Counted from the stretch's first letter, positions 51,102-59,496 are shown. The stretch: DNA of 64,000 nucleotides from Xylanivirga thermophila (GCF_004138105.1 NZ_RXHQ01000004.1:88289-152288), one strand, 5' to 3'. The notes: generated by a model from the sequence alone, not told the origin. A program made the numbers and translations.

Positions 51102-51524
51102 CTAATATAAACCAGAAACAGTCCAGTATATTATTGATCCCAATGTTTTTCCAAAAATTATTGCAAATATTCCTATATACAGAAACTTTCTCATGCCCAT
51201 CCTATCGGCCATGACAGGCATTACATCAAGCATTTCAGCAAGGGCTGATGCAACCATGCCTACAAATATTCCCATGAATAATCCTATAACAGGTGGGAAT
51301 ACATATTTAGTCCAATTTAGCTCTATGTCAAAAAAATAGAATAGTGCAGATATTATTGCACCCAACAATATGGTAAACTCATACCATTTCACACACTTTG
51401 AAGAATTGCTTATCTCTATAGATCTTGTAACTATACCAAGTATAGTAAAAAAGGCAACAACTCCTGTTCCCACTACCAATCCTCCTGCAAAGCCTGTTAT
51501 TATGCAAAACAAATATTTCATCAT
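51102..51524 (-). CDS. spoVAB: Stage V sporulation protein AB
   Basis: The 140-residue protein has about four membrane helices and the SpoVAB pattern ITGFAGGLVVGTGVVAFFTIL at the N-terminus in two parts, then MVASALAEMLDVMPVMADRM. GGAAGG precedes the ATG, and the spoVAA stop overlaps it as ATGA. Its biochemical role within the SpoVA system is not known. Confidence 0.93.
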   Translation of the reverse strand: MMKYLFCIITGFAGGLVVGTGVVAFFTILGIVTRSIEISNSSKCVKWYEFTILLGAIISALFYFFDIELNWTKYVFPPVIGLFMGIFVGMVASALAEMLDVMPVMADRMGMRKFLYIGIFAIIFGKTLGSIIYWTVSGLY

Positions 51525-52135
51525 GTATTTCCTTCCGATCCCTTGTCGGTTTTATAAGATGATACATCTTGGTCATATTTATAAAGCTCAAGCTCCAATG
51601 GTCCAGGCTTTTGTTTCTTTTGATGTATTGAAAACACATCAAAAAACACTGCTATACCTATTCCTAATCCTATTGAGTATGGAATACTTATAATTAGAGG
51701 GCGCTTAGTTTGCTTTCCTGTAACGAGCCTATATATGGTTTGATGTACAATATCCATATTTACATCGGCATGGAAATACATTATTGCAAGCCCAGCTCCT
51801 ACAAATAATAATATTGTAGTCAAAGCTACTTTTAGCCATGTAACTATTGGTTTGGTATTATTGTTAGAGGCCTTTTCTACTTCAATCAAAACATCACTTT
51901 GCCCTATTATATTTATAGTAGCCTGAGGCACCTGTCTCTTCACTATATCTATTATTTCAATAGATGAAAGGACATAGTCTTGCATAGCTACCTCTGGCAG
52001 TATTAATATATTTTCTACCATATCCTTAATCTCCAAGGGACAGCTTATATTAGCAATATCGTTAAGGATTACCGATTCTCCTATTGTTTTTTTTATATTT
52101 AACTTAAATTGAATATATATTTCTTGTTCGTTCAT
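51521..52135 (-). CDS. spoVAA: Stage V sporulation protein AA
   Basis: The 204-residue protein begins MNEQEIYIQFK and has a cytosolic N-terminal half, then two membrane helices (near residues 105-125 and 155-175), as in SpoVAA. I use the ATG at 52135; an ATG at 52144 is possible and neither has a strong ribosome site. It overlaps the small upstream ORF by about 32 bases, which points to coupled translation. Confidence 0.9.
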   Translation of the reverse strand: MNEQEIYIQFKLNIKKTIGESVILNDIANISCPLEIKDMVENILILPEVAMQDYVLSSIEIIDIVKRQVPQATINIIGQSDVLIEVEKASNNNTKPIVTWLKVALTTILLFVGAGLAIMYFHADVNMDIVHQTIYRLVTGKQTKRPLIISIPYSIGLGIGIAVFFDVFSIHQKKQKPGPLELELYKYDQDVSSYKTDKGSEGNT

Positions 52136-52292
52136 ACATATCATCCACTTCTACAAATTTTGCACCAGAATAGGTTTTGTTTTGTTTTTCCTCCTTATTG
52201 TGAAAAAACCATATGGAACTAAATGCGATAACTGCTACTATACATATAATCATTATTGTTCCAATATATCTTGGCTTTCTTGCAATCACCAT
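52104..52292 (-). CDS. Small single-span membrane protein at the head of the spoVA operon
   Basis: The 62-residue frame starts at an ATG (52292) five bases after AGGG, following a sigma-G-like promoter. It encodes MVIARKPRYIGT, one membrane helix (about residues 9-29) and a polar tail. Its end overlaps spoVAA in another frame. I recognise no family. The promoter, ribosome site and overlap support that it is real, but a leader peptide coupling translation to spoVAA is also possible. Confidence 0.6.
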   Translation of the reverse strand: MVIARKPRYIGTIMIICIVAVIAFSSIWFFHNKEEKQNKTYSGAKFVEVDDMYERTRNIYSI

Positions 52293-52320
52293 TATCACCC
52301 TTTTAGATTATTTTTAGAGT

Positions 52321-52350
52321 TATTATGTGTAAAGGGGAATTTTTTATACA
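52321..52350 (-). promoter_or_regulatory. Sigma-G/F-type promoter of the spoVA operon
   Basis: On the minus strand TGTATA (52345-52350) and CATAATA (52321-52327) are 17 bp apart. The Bacillus sigma-G consensus is close to TGAATA and CATACTA with 17-18 bp. It lies just after the sigF terminator and before the spoVA genes, which are forespore genes in Bacillus. Confidence 0.7.
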
Positions 52351-52365
52351 AAGAACAGCAGCATT

Positions 52366-52394
52366 AAAAAAAGACATCTGATATAGATGTCTTT
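52366..52394 (-). terminator. Terminator of the spoIIA operon
   Basis: A perfect 10-bp stem AAAGACATCT/AGATGTCTTT with a 5-base loop is followed by further T residues on the minus strand. It overlaps the sigF stop codon by two bases. Confidence 0.9.
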
Positions 52395-53151
52395 ATAGCA
52401 TTTCTCTCATCTTTAGAAGAACCTTTTTTTCAATTCTAGATACCTGTACTTGGGATATGCCTAGAACTTTTGCTATGTCACTCTGTGTCTTATCTTGAAA
52501 ATATCGCATTATTATAATAGTTCGTTCCCTTTTTTCCAATCTTGATAGCATTTCCTTCAATGTTACCCGGTCAAGTATATTGGATACCTGATCCTCATCC
52601 TGACTGATCCTATCTATTAAAAGTATGGGATTATCATCATCTTCGTATATGGAATCATATATAGAGGCGGGAGGCCTGTTTGCATCAAGGGCATATACAA
52701 CATCTTCAGGAGAACTTCCTATCGTTGCTGCAATCTCTTGTATAGTTGGTTCCCTGCAAAACTGTTTTTTTAATTGCTCTTTTGCACTCATGGATTTATT
52801 AGCAAGCTCTTTTACTGAACGACTTACCTTTATCATGCCATCATCTCTTAGAAACCTCTTTATCTCGCCCATTATCATGGGAACGGCATATGTAGAAAAC
52901 TTTACATTATATTTTGCATCATAGTTTTGTATAGCCTTTATAAGTCCTATTACACCTATCTGAAATAGATCATCATATTCATATCCCCTGTTTAAAAATT
53001 TTTTGACTATACTCTTTACCAAAGCTATATTCTTTTTTACAAGTATCTCCTTTGCTTCTTCATCCCCTTTTTGTGCCTCTTCTATAAACTTCATAGTCTC
53101 TTCATGTGTAAGCAATCTGTTATCATCATCATTTATAAAAGCAGTGCCCAT
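52393..53151 (-). CDS. sigF: RNA polymerase sigma-F factor
   Basis: Sigma-F is the first forespore-specific sigma factor. The 252 residues have region 2 (YDDLFQIGVIGLIKAIQNYD and KFSTYAVPMIMGEIKRFLRD), region 3 and region 4 with the helix-turn-helix QSDIAKVLGISQVQVSRIE. It overlaps the spoIIAB stop (TAATG). In the usual scheme SpoIIAB holds it inactive until SpoIIAA is dephosphorylated. A GGCGGGAG octamer lies here in antisense orientation. Confidence 0.97.
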   Translation of the reverse strand: MGTAFINDDDNRLLTHEETMKFIEEAQKGDEEAKEILVKKNIALVKSIVKKFLNRGYEYDDLFQIGVIGLIKAIQNYDAKYNVKFSTYAVPMIMGEIKRFLRDDGMIKVSRSVKELANKSMSAKEQLKKQFCREPTIQEIAATIGSSPEDVVYALDANRPPASIYDSIYEDDDNPILLIDRISQDEDQVSNILDRVTLKEMLSRLEKRERTIIIMRYFQDKTQSDIAKVLGISQVQVSRIEKKVLLKMREML

Positions 53152-53600
53152 TATACTCGCCCCGTTTCCTCAGCATCGTTGGCAAAATATTTTACCATCT
53201 TAATATGGGTACCTTCATTGGGGGAAGAAGTCACCTCCAACTCGTCCATGAAAGTTTCCATAACGGTAAAGCCCATGCCAGATCTTTCTAGTTCCGGTTT
53301 AGAGGTATAAAGGGGCTGTTTAGCCTTTTCTATATCTTCTATTCCCTTTCCCTTATCTATTACGTCTATTATGATACCATTGTCAAAAAGTTTTGATTCT
53401 ATGCTGACATAACCAATAGTATTTTCATATCCATGGATTATGGCATTTGTTACTGCCTCAGATACTGCGGTCTTTATATCCGCAATTTCTTCCAGTGTAG
53501 GATCAAGTTGAGCAGCAAAAGCGGCAACAGCTACACGAGCAAAACCTTCATTTTGTGATTTGCTTAAAAATTCCAAACGCATTTGATTTTTTATCTCCAT
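53151..53600 (-). CDS. spoIIAB: Anti-sigma-F factor and kinase SpoIIAB
   Basis: The 149-residue GHKL kinase has [13 protein letters not shown] (N box) near residue 45, [12 protein letters not shown] and [14 protein letters not shown] (G boxes). It binds sigma-F and phosphorylates SpoIIAA. It is the middle gene of the spoIIA operon and its stop overlaps the sigF start. Confidence 0.97.
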   Translation of the reverse strand: MEIKNQMRLEFLSKSQNEGFARVAVAAFAAQLDPTLEEIADIKTAVSEAVTNAIIHGYENTIGYVSIESKLFDNGIIIDVIDKGKGIEDIEKAKQPLYTSKPELERSGMGFTVMETFMDELEVTSSPNEGTHIKMVKYFANDAEETGRV

Positions 53601-53603
53601 TAT

Positions 53604-53951
53604 TCATCCTACCCCCTTTAATGATTGTAAAGCCTCATCAACCGAGCCATATGCCCTTGTAATCTTAAATAGACCTGAAATTTCAAATATTTTAGTTATG
53701 TTTGCATTTAAACCACAAACTAAGATATTTCCTCCCCTTTTAGCCAAAACCTTATATCGCCCTATAAAAACTCCTATGCCTGAACTATCCATAAATCTTA
53801 GTCCGCTCAAATCCATAATCATATGTTTTATAGAAGGAGTCTCTATCAAATTATCCAAAGTGGTTCTAACATTCTGGGCGCTATGATGGTCTAATTCGCC
53901 ACTCATTTTTAAAATGATAGTATCTCCCTTTTGTTTACTTGATATCTGCAA
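53604..53951 (-). CDS. spoIIAA: Anti-anti-sigma factor SpoIIAA
   Basis: The 115-residue STAS-domain protein has MDLSGLRFMDSSGIGVFIGRY, where the serine of DSSG is the phosphorylation site. The start is TTG with AAAGGAGGG seven bases upstream. It is first in spoIIAA-spoIIAB-sigF and lies under a sigma-H-type promoter. Confidence 0.96.
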   Translation of the reverse strand: MQISSKQKGDTIILKMSGELDHHSAQNVRTTLDNLIETPSIKHMIMDLSGLRFMDSSGIGVFIGRYKVLAKRGGNILVCGLNANITKIFEISGLFKITRAYGSVDEALQSLKGVG

Positions 53952-54001
53952 CGAAGTACCCTCCTTTTATCTTTTGTTTATAGGATGTCCTCCATTAGTA
54001 T

Positions 54002-54028
54002 ATTCTTCATACAAATGGATATTCCTTC
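54002..54028 (-). promoter_or_regulatory. Sigma-H-type promoter of the spoIIA operon
   Basis: On the minus strand GAAGGAATA (54020-54028) matches the Bacillus sigma-H -35 consensus RnAGGAwww. GAAGAAT (54002-54008) matches the -10 consensus RnnGAAT, with an 11-bp spacer as expected. The start of spoIIAA is about 50 bases downstream. Confidence 0.85.
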
Positions 54029-54062
54029 AACGAATCTTGGCTTATAATGACATGTTTTGTAG

Positions 54063-54105
54063 AAAAAAGTAAAGCACTCCTTCGTTATAATCTGAAAGAG
54101 TGCTT
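54063..54105 (-). terminator. Terminator after the 73-residue gene
   Basis: A 12-bp stem (one or two G-U pairs) with a 10-base loop is followed by TACTTTTTT on the minus strand. Confidence 0.88.
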
Positions 54106-54116
54106 AGCTTTACCGT

Positions 54117-54338
54117 TCATACCTCAACTTCCTGGATTTCCACCCGTATGGACTGTCGTTTGTTCATATCCTCTAGTATCTTTTTTTCATCAGTCCAATC
54201 CCTATACCTTATTCTTTCATCTTGAGTCAGTATAACCTCATCTAGGATTTGCCTGCCTGTTAACGGTTTATTGCTAGTATAGGTTTGCATTATAGGATTA
54301 TTCTCAATTACTGTTAAAATTGCATAGACGTACTTCAT
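54117..54338 (-). CDS. Unknown 73-residue protein
   Basis: A complete small gene with GGGAGGGG before the ATG and a strong terminator after the stop. The product starts MKYVYAILTVIENN, is soluble, and is rich in charged residues (GRQILDEVILTQDERIRYRD). I do not recognise a family. It stands between a tyrosine-rich protein gene and the spoIIA operon, so a sporulation link is possible but unproved. A weak TTGAAT-17-TAAACT promoter lies upstream. Confidence 0.65.
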   Translation of the reverse strand: MKYVYAILTVIENNPIMQTYTSNKPLTGRQILDEVILTQDERIRYRDWTDEKKILEDMNKRQSIRVEIQEVEV

Positions 54339-54418
54339 AGGCCCCTCCCTATCATTGGTGTTATCAACAATAATTAGTTTACACTATTAGCTAATAAAAT
54401 TCAACTATCATATACAAC

Positions 54419-54457
54419 TTCAGGGTATCTATAAAATAACTTCATAGATACCCTGAA
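54419..54457 (-). terminator. Hairpin after the tyrosine-rich gene
   Basis: A perfect 14-bp stem (54419-54432 with 54444-54457) with an 11-base loop begins 10 bases after the stop codon. There is no following T-run, so it may act as a 3'-end stabiliser rather than a simple terminator. Confidence 0.65.
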
Positions 54458-54466
54458 ACTCCAACA

Positions 54467-54982
54467 TTAATACATTAAATAATCATTATAGCCATATGCA
54501 TCCCATGGATAAAAACGCCTTCTACGCCTAAATAATTCAGATATAAGTATGATAGCTATAAGATCACGCAGTATTGCCCGTCTTCTTATCACCTGTTGTT
54601 CCTCTACATCATTCTCGGATACAGTAACTTCTTCTGTCTTACTTGCATATTCTTCAAGCTCCGGCATATTTTTAACACATATATCATAGCATTCATCTAC
54701 CATATTTTCTAACAATTGCTGTGAAGGATATGTCATATATAGATTATCCATTTTATCACATACTTGAGCAGCATAGGGATATATCTTATAGTATATGTCA
54801 GGATACATGTAATAGCACATCATATCCCCATATCTATAGGACTGCATGTTATCCATCATATAATTTGAATAAATGCCACCGAATGATTGTTGATATTCAT
54901 ATGGATATATACATTGCTGCATATTATATATGGAATTTATATCTTCCTGGCCACCAAGCATATTAAAGTAATCATTTTGCAC
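54467..54982 (-). CDS. Tyrosine-rich protein, possible spore-coat or late sporulation protein
   Basis: The 171 residues hold 25 tyrosines and many methionines, mostly in the first 110 positions (MMCYYMYPDIYYKIYPY). A stretch VIRRRAILRDLIAIILISEL and RRRRRFYPWD close the protein. The GTG at 54982 has GGAGG eight bases upstream and is preferred over a start 23 codons earlier inside the promoter region. I know no family. The composition and a sigma-K-like promoter suggest a coat-type protein, which is inference. Confidence 0.68.
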   Translation of the reverse strand: MQNDYFNMLGGQEDINSIYNMQQCIYPYEYQQSFGGIYSNYMMDNMQSYRYGDMMCYYMYPDIYYKIYPYAAQVCDKMDNLYMTYPSQQLLENMVDECYDICVKNMPELEEYASKTEEVTVSENDVEEQQVIRRRAILRDLIAIILISELFRRRRRFYPWDAYGYNDYLMY

Positions 54983-54997
54983 ACAAATCGCCTCCTT

Positions 54998-55068
54998 AAA
55001 ATGTGTAACTGATAAAGTATAATCCATAAATATACTATGAAGAATATACATAAGTAGTTACACATTTT
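54998..55068. repeat. Perfect 13-bp inverted repeat around a promoter
   Basis: AAAATGTGTAACT (54998-55010) and AGTTACACATTTT (55056-55068) are exact inverse copies 45 bases apart. The right arm overlaps the -35 of the sigma-K-like promoter and the left arm lies just before the ribosome site of the tyrosine-rich gene. In a read-through transcript from ftsH the arms would pair next to that ribosome site. Confidence 0.85.
55031..55058 (-). promoter_or_regulatory. Sigma-K-like promoter of the tyrosine-rich gene
   Basis: On the minus strand CATAGTATA (55031-55039) matches the Bacillus sigma-K -10 consensus CATAnnnTA, with AC (55057-55058) 17 bp upstream as the -35. The -35 is only two bases, so chance matches are common. 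The evidence is moderate. Confidence 0.5.
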
Positions 55069-55077
55069 TAAAAAAGG

Positions 55078-56829
55078 CTATGCAATATTCATAATTTCAT
55101 CTAATTCGTGTTCATCTAGCGTTTCCTTTTTCAAAAGTGCATTGGCTATATTATATAACGCATCCTTGTTTTGAATAAGTTTTCCCATTACCTCTTTGTA
55201 AATAATATCCATGTACGCCTTACATTCAGCTATCATATTCATATCTTGAGCTCCCATACCATTTTTATATAATATATCATAATTTAAAAGACCACATCTT
55301 TCATTCATTCCGAATCTTCTCACCATATTTATAACTACCTGTGTAGCCTTTTCTAGGTCATTTGAGGCACCGGTTGTTATCCTATCTTTGCCAAAGATCA
55401 CTTCTTCAGCAGCACGGCCTGCCAAACATATCCTTATATTATTTTCCATATCTGTTTTGTTAAAATACATACTATCTGGAGGTATGTTCATACTAAATCC
55501 TGCTGCTCCCTTTGTACTTGGTATTATAGTAACCTTAGATACCCTATTTTTGGGAACCATAAGTTTTGTTATAAGTGCATGACCAGCCTCATGGAAGGCC
55601 GTAATCTTTTTATCCATAGACGATATTGCACTTCTATCTTTTTTCTCAGCCCCCGCCACAACAGTATAAAAGGCCCTTTGGATATCCTCCTGTTCTATAC
55701 AACCACTATCGCGCTTGGCTGCCATTATAGCTGCCTCATTCATCATACTTTCCAGTTTTGCACCACTGAAATATACAGTCTGATGAGCCAATTCATGTAG
55801 ATCCACATCTTTGCCCATGGGCTTGTCCTGACTATGCAGCTTTAATATTTGAAGGCGTCCCTTTACATCTGGAAGGCCTATCTCTATATGCCTATCAAAT
55901 CGTCCTGGTCTTAGGAGTGCCTCATCTAAAATATCCAATCTGTTAGTTGCTGCAATAACTACAATACCCTGGCTGTCATTGAATCCTGACATCTCTGCTA
56001 AAAGGGCATTTAATGTCTGGTCCCGTTCATCATTGCCGCTACCATCCATGCCACCATCCCTTTTCTTTCCTAAAGCATCAATTTCATCTATAAATATTAC
56101 ACATTTACCCTTTTCTCTAGCTTTTTTAAATAACTCCCTTACGCGGCTGGCTCCTACACCTACATACACTTGTACAAAGTCAGAACCTGAAACTGAATAA
56201 AAAGGTACCCCCGCCTCACCTGCTACTGCTTTGGCCATCAATGTCTTACCCGTACCAGGAGGACCATAAAATATGACACCTCGTGGAAGTCGAGCTCCAT
56301 ATTTTGAATATTTTTCAGGATTTTTTATAAAGTCTACTAGATCTCTCATGCTTTCCTTGGCCTCTTCATTCCCTGCCACATCATCAAATCTAATATGCAT
56401 GGAATTAACAGGGGTTATTTGCATTGAAGATATTCTATTGTTTTTCTGTAACTGTTTAGAACCGTTTTTTGATATAATGGATAATAACATAAATACTATA
56501 ATACTTCCGCCTATTAAAATAGCAAAATTTCTTATCTGAAACTGACCTCTTGTTTCCTTTACCTCTATATCATGCTTTAGAAGATATTCTTTGAATGCCT
56601 CGGTCCTTGGGTTATCGGTTATAAATTTCTTTCCGTTATTATCCTCCAATGTTATAAATGACTCATCATCATTTAGATATACTTTGGAGATTTTCCCTCT
56701 GCCAGATGCATCTAAAAAATCATTATATGACATTTTTGATGGAGTTGGTACAAAAAAACCATATAATATATAACTAATGCATACTACCAATATGGTAGCT
56801 GTCATTACAATCACACCTTTACGCTTCAT
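55078..56829 (-). CDS. ftsH: ATP-dependent zinc metalloprotease FtsH
   Basis: FtsH degrades membrane and regulatory proteins. The 583 residues have membrane helices near 5-25 and 101-120, the AAA+ Walker A GPPGTGKT at 189-196, Walker B FIDEID near 246-251, the arginine-finger region RPGRFDR, and the zinc-protease motif HEAGH at 413-417. It is a little shorter than typical copies (about 600-650). AAGGAGGGG precedes the ATG. It is divergent from the second PBP gene. Confidence 0.95.
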   Translation of the reverse strand: MKRKGVIVMTATILVVCISYILYGFFVPTPSKMSYNDFLDASGRGKISKVYLNDDESFITLEDNNGKKFITDNPRTEAFKEYLLKHDIEVKETRGQFQIRNFAILIGGSIIVFMLLSIISKNGSKQLQKNNRISSMQITPVNSMHIRFDDVAGNEEAKESMRDLVDFIKNPEKYSKYGARLPRGVIFYGPPGTGKTLMAKAVAGEAGVPFYSVSGSDFVQVYVGVGASRVRELFKKAREKGKCVIFIDEIDALGKKRDGGMDGSGNDERDQTLNALLAEMSGFNDSQGIVVIAATNRLDILDEALLRPGRFDRHIEIGLPDVKGRLQILKLHSQDKPMGKDVDLHELAHQTVYFSGAKLESMMNEAAIMAAKRDSGCIEQEDIQRAFYTVVAGAEKKDRSAISSMDKKITAFHEAGHALITKLMVPKNRVSKVTIIPSTKGAAGFSMNIPPDSMYFNKTDMENNIRICLAGRAAEEVIFGKDRITTGASNDLEKATQVVINMVRRFGMNERCGLLNYDILYKNGMGAQDMNMIAECKAYMDIIYKEVMGKLIQNKDALYNIANALLKKETLDEHELDEIMNIA

Positions 56830-57015
56830 AGAGCCCCTCCTTTCATATCATATATACATAATGTTTTAGTTTACATAATATGCACAATGAATATTATATA
56901 ATATTTTTATTCTTAAGTCTATGGAACTATGTACCATGCCCAGACATCTATATTTACTGTACAAAAAAGATATAAGAAACCAATCTTTGCAATTATTATT
57001 GATTAAATAGCAAAA

Positions 57016-57044
57016 TTGCTGTCAATAATAAATCAATATAGAAT
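57016..57044 (+). promoter_or_regulatory. Promoter of the 796-residue PBP
   Basis: TTGCTG (57016-57021) and TAGAAT (57039-57044) are 17 bp apart, about 25 bases before the start codon. Confidence 0.6.
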
Positions 57045-57068
57045 TAATATACTCAGGAGGGTTTTCTT

Positions 57069-59459
57069 ATGGGGAAGCATTCAAAAAAGCGTTCTTCTAT
57101 CATAACTAAAATACTGCTTATCCCAATTATCGTCATATTATTGATATGTATAATAACAGCTGCCTACGTTGCTGTAACTATGGATGATTGGGCCAGTTTC
57201 GATCCTAAAAAGGTAGAAAACATGGAGCAAACATCATTTATCTATGATTATAAAGATGACGTTATAACGGGCATCCATGGCACACAAAATAGGGTAAATG
57301 TATCCCTAAAAGATGTTCCAAAGCATGTACAAAACGCCTTTATTGCAGTCGAAGATGTGCGTTTCTATCAACATCATGGCATTGATATAAAACGTATATT
57401 TGGAGCACTTATACAGGATATAAAGGCTAGGGCCCCTGTACAAGGCGGGAGTACTATTACCCAGCAACTTGTAAAACTAAGCCATTTATCGAATAAAAAA
57501 ACCTTAGATAGAAAGCTACAGGAGGTCTTCCTTGCCCATCAGCTAGAACAAAGATATTCAAAGGATCAAATATTAGAAATGTATCTTAATATTGTATATT
57601 TTGGCAATCGTGCCTATGGTATAGAATCAGCAGCTAGAATCTACTTTGGCAAATCAGTAAGTGAATTAAGTATAGCAGAAGGCGCCCTCCTTGCCGGCAT
57701 ACCCAAAAATCCATCAAAATATCCTCCCAACATAAACAAAGAGGCGTCCTTTGCACGAAAAGATCTTATAATCGATTTAATGGTCAAAAATGGCTTTATA
57801 GACGCAAAAGAAGGAGAAAAAGCAAAAAAAGAGAAATTAGAATTCATAGAAAAAAAACCTGTTTCCTATCCCCATGGATATTTTTTAGACATGGCATTAA
57901 GAGAAGCTGCACAAAAATTAAATGTAAAGGAAGAGGATCTTTTTCATAAGGGATACAGGATATATACTACACTTGATACTAATCTTCAATCCTTTGTAGA
58001 AGAGCTCTATAAAAACGAAGAACTTTTCCCCAAAAGCCCAGCATCTGGAGATATATGCGAAAGCGCCTTGGTCATTTTAGATGTTCCCACAGGTGAAATA
58101 CGATGCATAATGGGTGGAAGGGAATATCCTGAAGATGCCAGAAAAGTATTTAACAGAACTATACAATCCAGACGTCAGCCTGGTTCAACGATAAAACCAT
58201 TAATTTCCTATGTGCCTGCTATTGAAAATTTCGGTTATACCCCTGTAACTTTTATAAATGACGAACCGGTAAACTACAATGGTTATACCCCTTCAAATTT
58301 TGACGGGAAGTTTAGAGGTCCTATAACATTACGGTATGCAGTTGCAAAATCTATTAATATACCCGCTGTAAAAGTGCTTAAGGATATAGGTACTCAAAAT
58401 GGCATATCTATCGCTGAACGCTTTGGTATTCCCTTTGAAAAAGAAGATCTTAATAATCTATCTATAGCCCTTGGAGGTTTGTCAAAAGGAGTAACTCCAA
58501 TGGAATTGGCAAGAGCATATATGGTATTAGCCGATAGTGGCACATATAAGGACGTAACTACCATAAGACGTATAGAAGATTCAAATGGAGTCCCTTTATA
58601 TGAATACCATCCAATGAAGCAACAGGTAATTTCACAGGAGACAGCATTTATAATGAATGATATTCTCCATTCTACTACAGAATGGGGAACGGCTTCAAGG
58701 TTGAATTCAGTTAAAATACCCATAGCTGCCAAAACCGGCACTTCCCAGCTTCCAAAAACAGAAAGATTTGCCAATATAAAAGGAACAAAAGATGCATGGA
58801 TAGCCGCTTATACTCCCCAATATGTTATCACCGTATGGATGGGTTTTGATCAAACAAACAATATCCACTATCTTCCTTCAAATGCTGTAGGAGGAAAATA
58901 TCCTACAATAATAGCAAAGGAGATATTCGACCATATTTCTAAAGACACGAAAGCCATATGGTTTAAAAAACCTCCTAAAGTAGTAGAAGTAAATTTGGAT
59001 AAAAAATCTTTAGAAGAATATAAGACGGTAGCCCTTGCTACTTCTCTTACACCAAAAGAATTTATAGTAACAGAATATTTCACCCAAAAAACAGCACCAA
59101 AAGAGGATTCTAGCTATTGGACTGCTCCAGAAGCACCACAGAATTTTAATGTTACAATAAATAAAAAAGGTTTTCCATTGATTAGCTTTACTCAAACCCA
59201 ATCCTTCGCATCATATAATATATATCGTATTGAGCATCAGGGTGATACATCTTCTCCCCTATTAATCCATACCATAAAAGGACAGGAACAGCAAAATATT
59301 ACATGGGTAGATCAAAGTACATTGCCAAGTAAAAAGTATGGGTATTACATAGTACCGGTACACCCTGAAATAATGAGCAGTAATAAAGCTCTAGAGGGGA
59401 CATCTACCAATACAATATGGATTGATGTCCCTGTTCCTAAACTACATCTATCTCCATAA
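57069..59459 (+). CDS. Class A penicillin-binding protein with C-terminal FN3-like domain
   Basis: A second bifunctional peptidoglycan synthase, 796 residues. A membrane helix near residues 13-36 precedes the glycosyltransferase motifs EDVRFYQHHGID and QGGSTITQQL. The transpeptidase motifs are PGSTIKP (SxxK), SIN and KTGTS. The last 110 residues (APEAPQNFNVTINKKGFP onward) look like a fibronectin III fold, unlike the Asn-rich tail of the other PBP. AGGAGGG precedes the ATG. One GGCGGGAG octamer is present. Confidence 0.95.
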   Translation: MGKHSKKRSSIITKILLIPIIVILLICIITAAYVAVTMDDWASFDPKKVENMEQTSFIYDYKDDVITGIHGTQNRVNVSLKDVPKHVQNAFIAVEDVRFYQHHGIDIKRIFGALIQDIKARAPVQGGSTITQQLVKLSHLSNKKTLDRKLQEVFLAHQLEQRYSKDQILEMYLNIVYFGNRAYGIESAARIYFGKSVSELSIAEGALLAGIPKNPSKYPPNINKEASFARKDLIIDLMVKNGFIDAKEGEKAKKEKLEFIEKKPVSYPHGYFLDMALREAAQKLNVKEEDLFHKGYRIYTTLDTNLQSFVEELYKNEELFPKSPASGDICESALVILDVPTGEIRCIMGGREYPEDARKVFNRTIQSRRQPGSTIKPLISYVPAIENFGYTPVTFINDEPVNYNGYTPSNFDGKFRGPITLRYAVAKSINIPAVKVLKDIGTQNGISIAERFGIPFEKEDLNNLSIALGGLSKGVTPMELARAYMVLADSGTYKDVTTIRRIEDSNGVPLYEYHPMKQQVISQETAFIMNDILHSTTEWGTASRLNSVKIPIAAKTGTSQLPKTERFANIKGTKDAWIAAYTPQYVITVWMGFDQTNNIHYLPSNAVGGKYPTIIAKEIFDHISKDTKAIWFKKPPKVVEVNLDKKSLEEYKTVALATSLTPKEFIVTEYFTQKTAPKEDSSYWTAPEAPQNFNVTINKKGFPLISFTQTQSFASYNIYRIEHQGDTSSPLLIHTIKGQEQQNITWVDQSTLPSKKYGYYIVPVHPEIMSSNKALEGTSTNTIWIDVPVPKLHLSP

Positions 59460-59462
59460 AGG

Positions 59463-59496
59463 CAAACTGAAAACTTAGCTAAGTTCTTTCAGTTTG
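59463..59496. terminator. Hairpin between convergent PBP and TPR genes
   Basis: CAAACTGAAA-ACTTAG pairs with CTAAGT-(TC)-TTTCAGTTTG, a long stem with a two-base bulge and almost no loop. It overlaps the last codons of the TPR gene. T-runs are short on both strands, so efficiency is uncertain. Confidence 0.6.

Noticed and set aside
46641..57470. DNA repeat shared by the two PBP genes around the QGGSTITQQL codons
   Set aside because: The similarity follows from the conserved glycosyltransferase motif plus the GGCGGGAG octamer. The flanking DNA differs, so it is not a recent duplication or mobile repeat.
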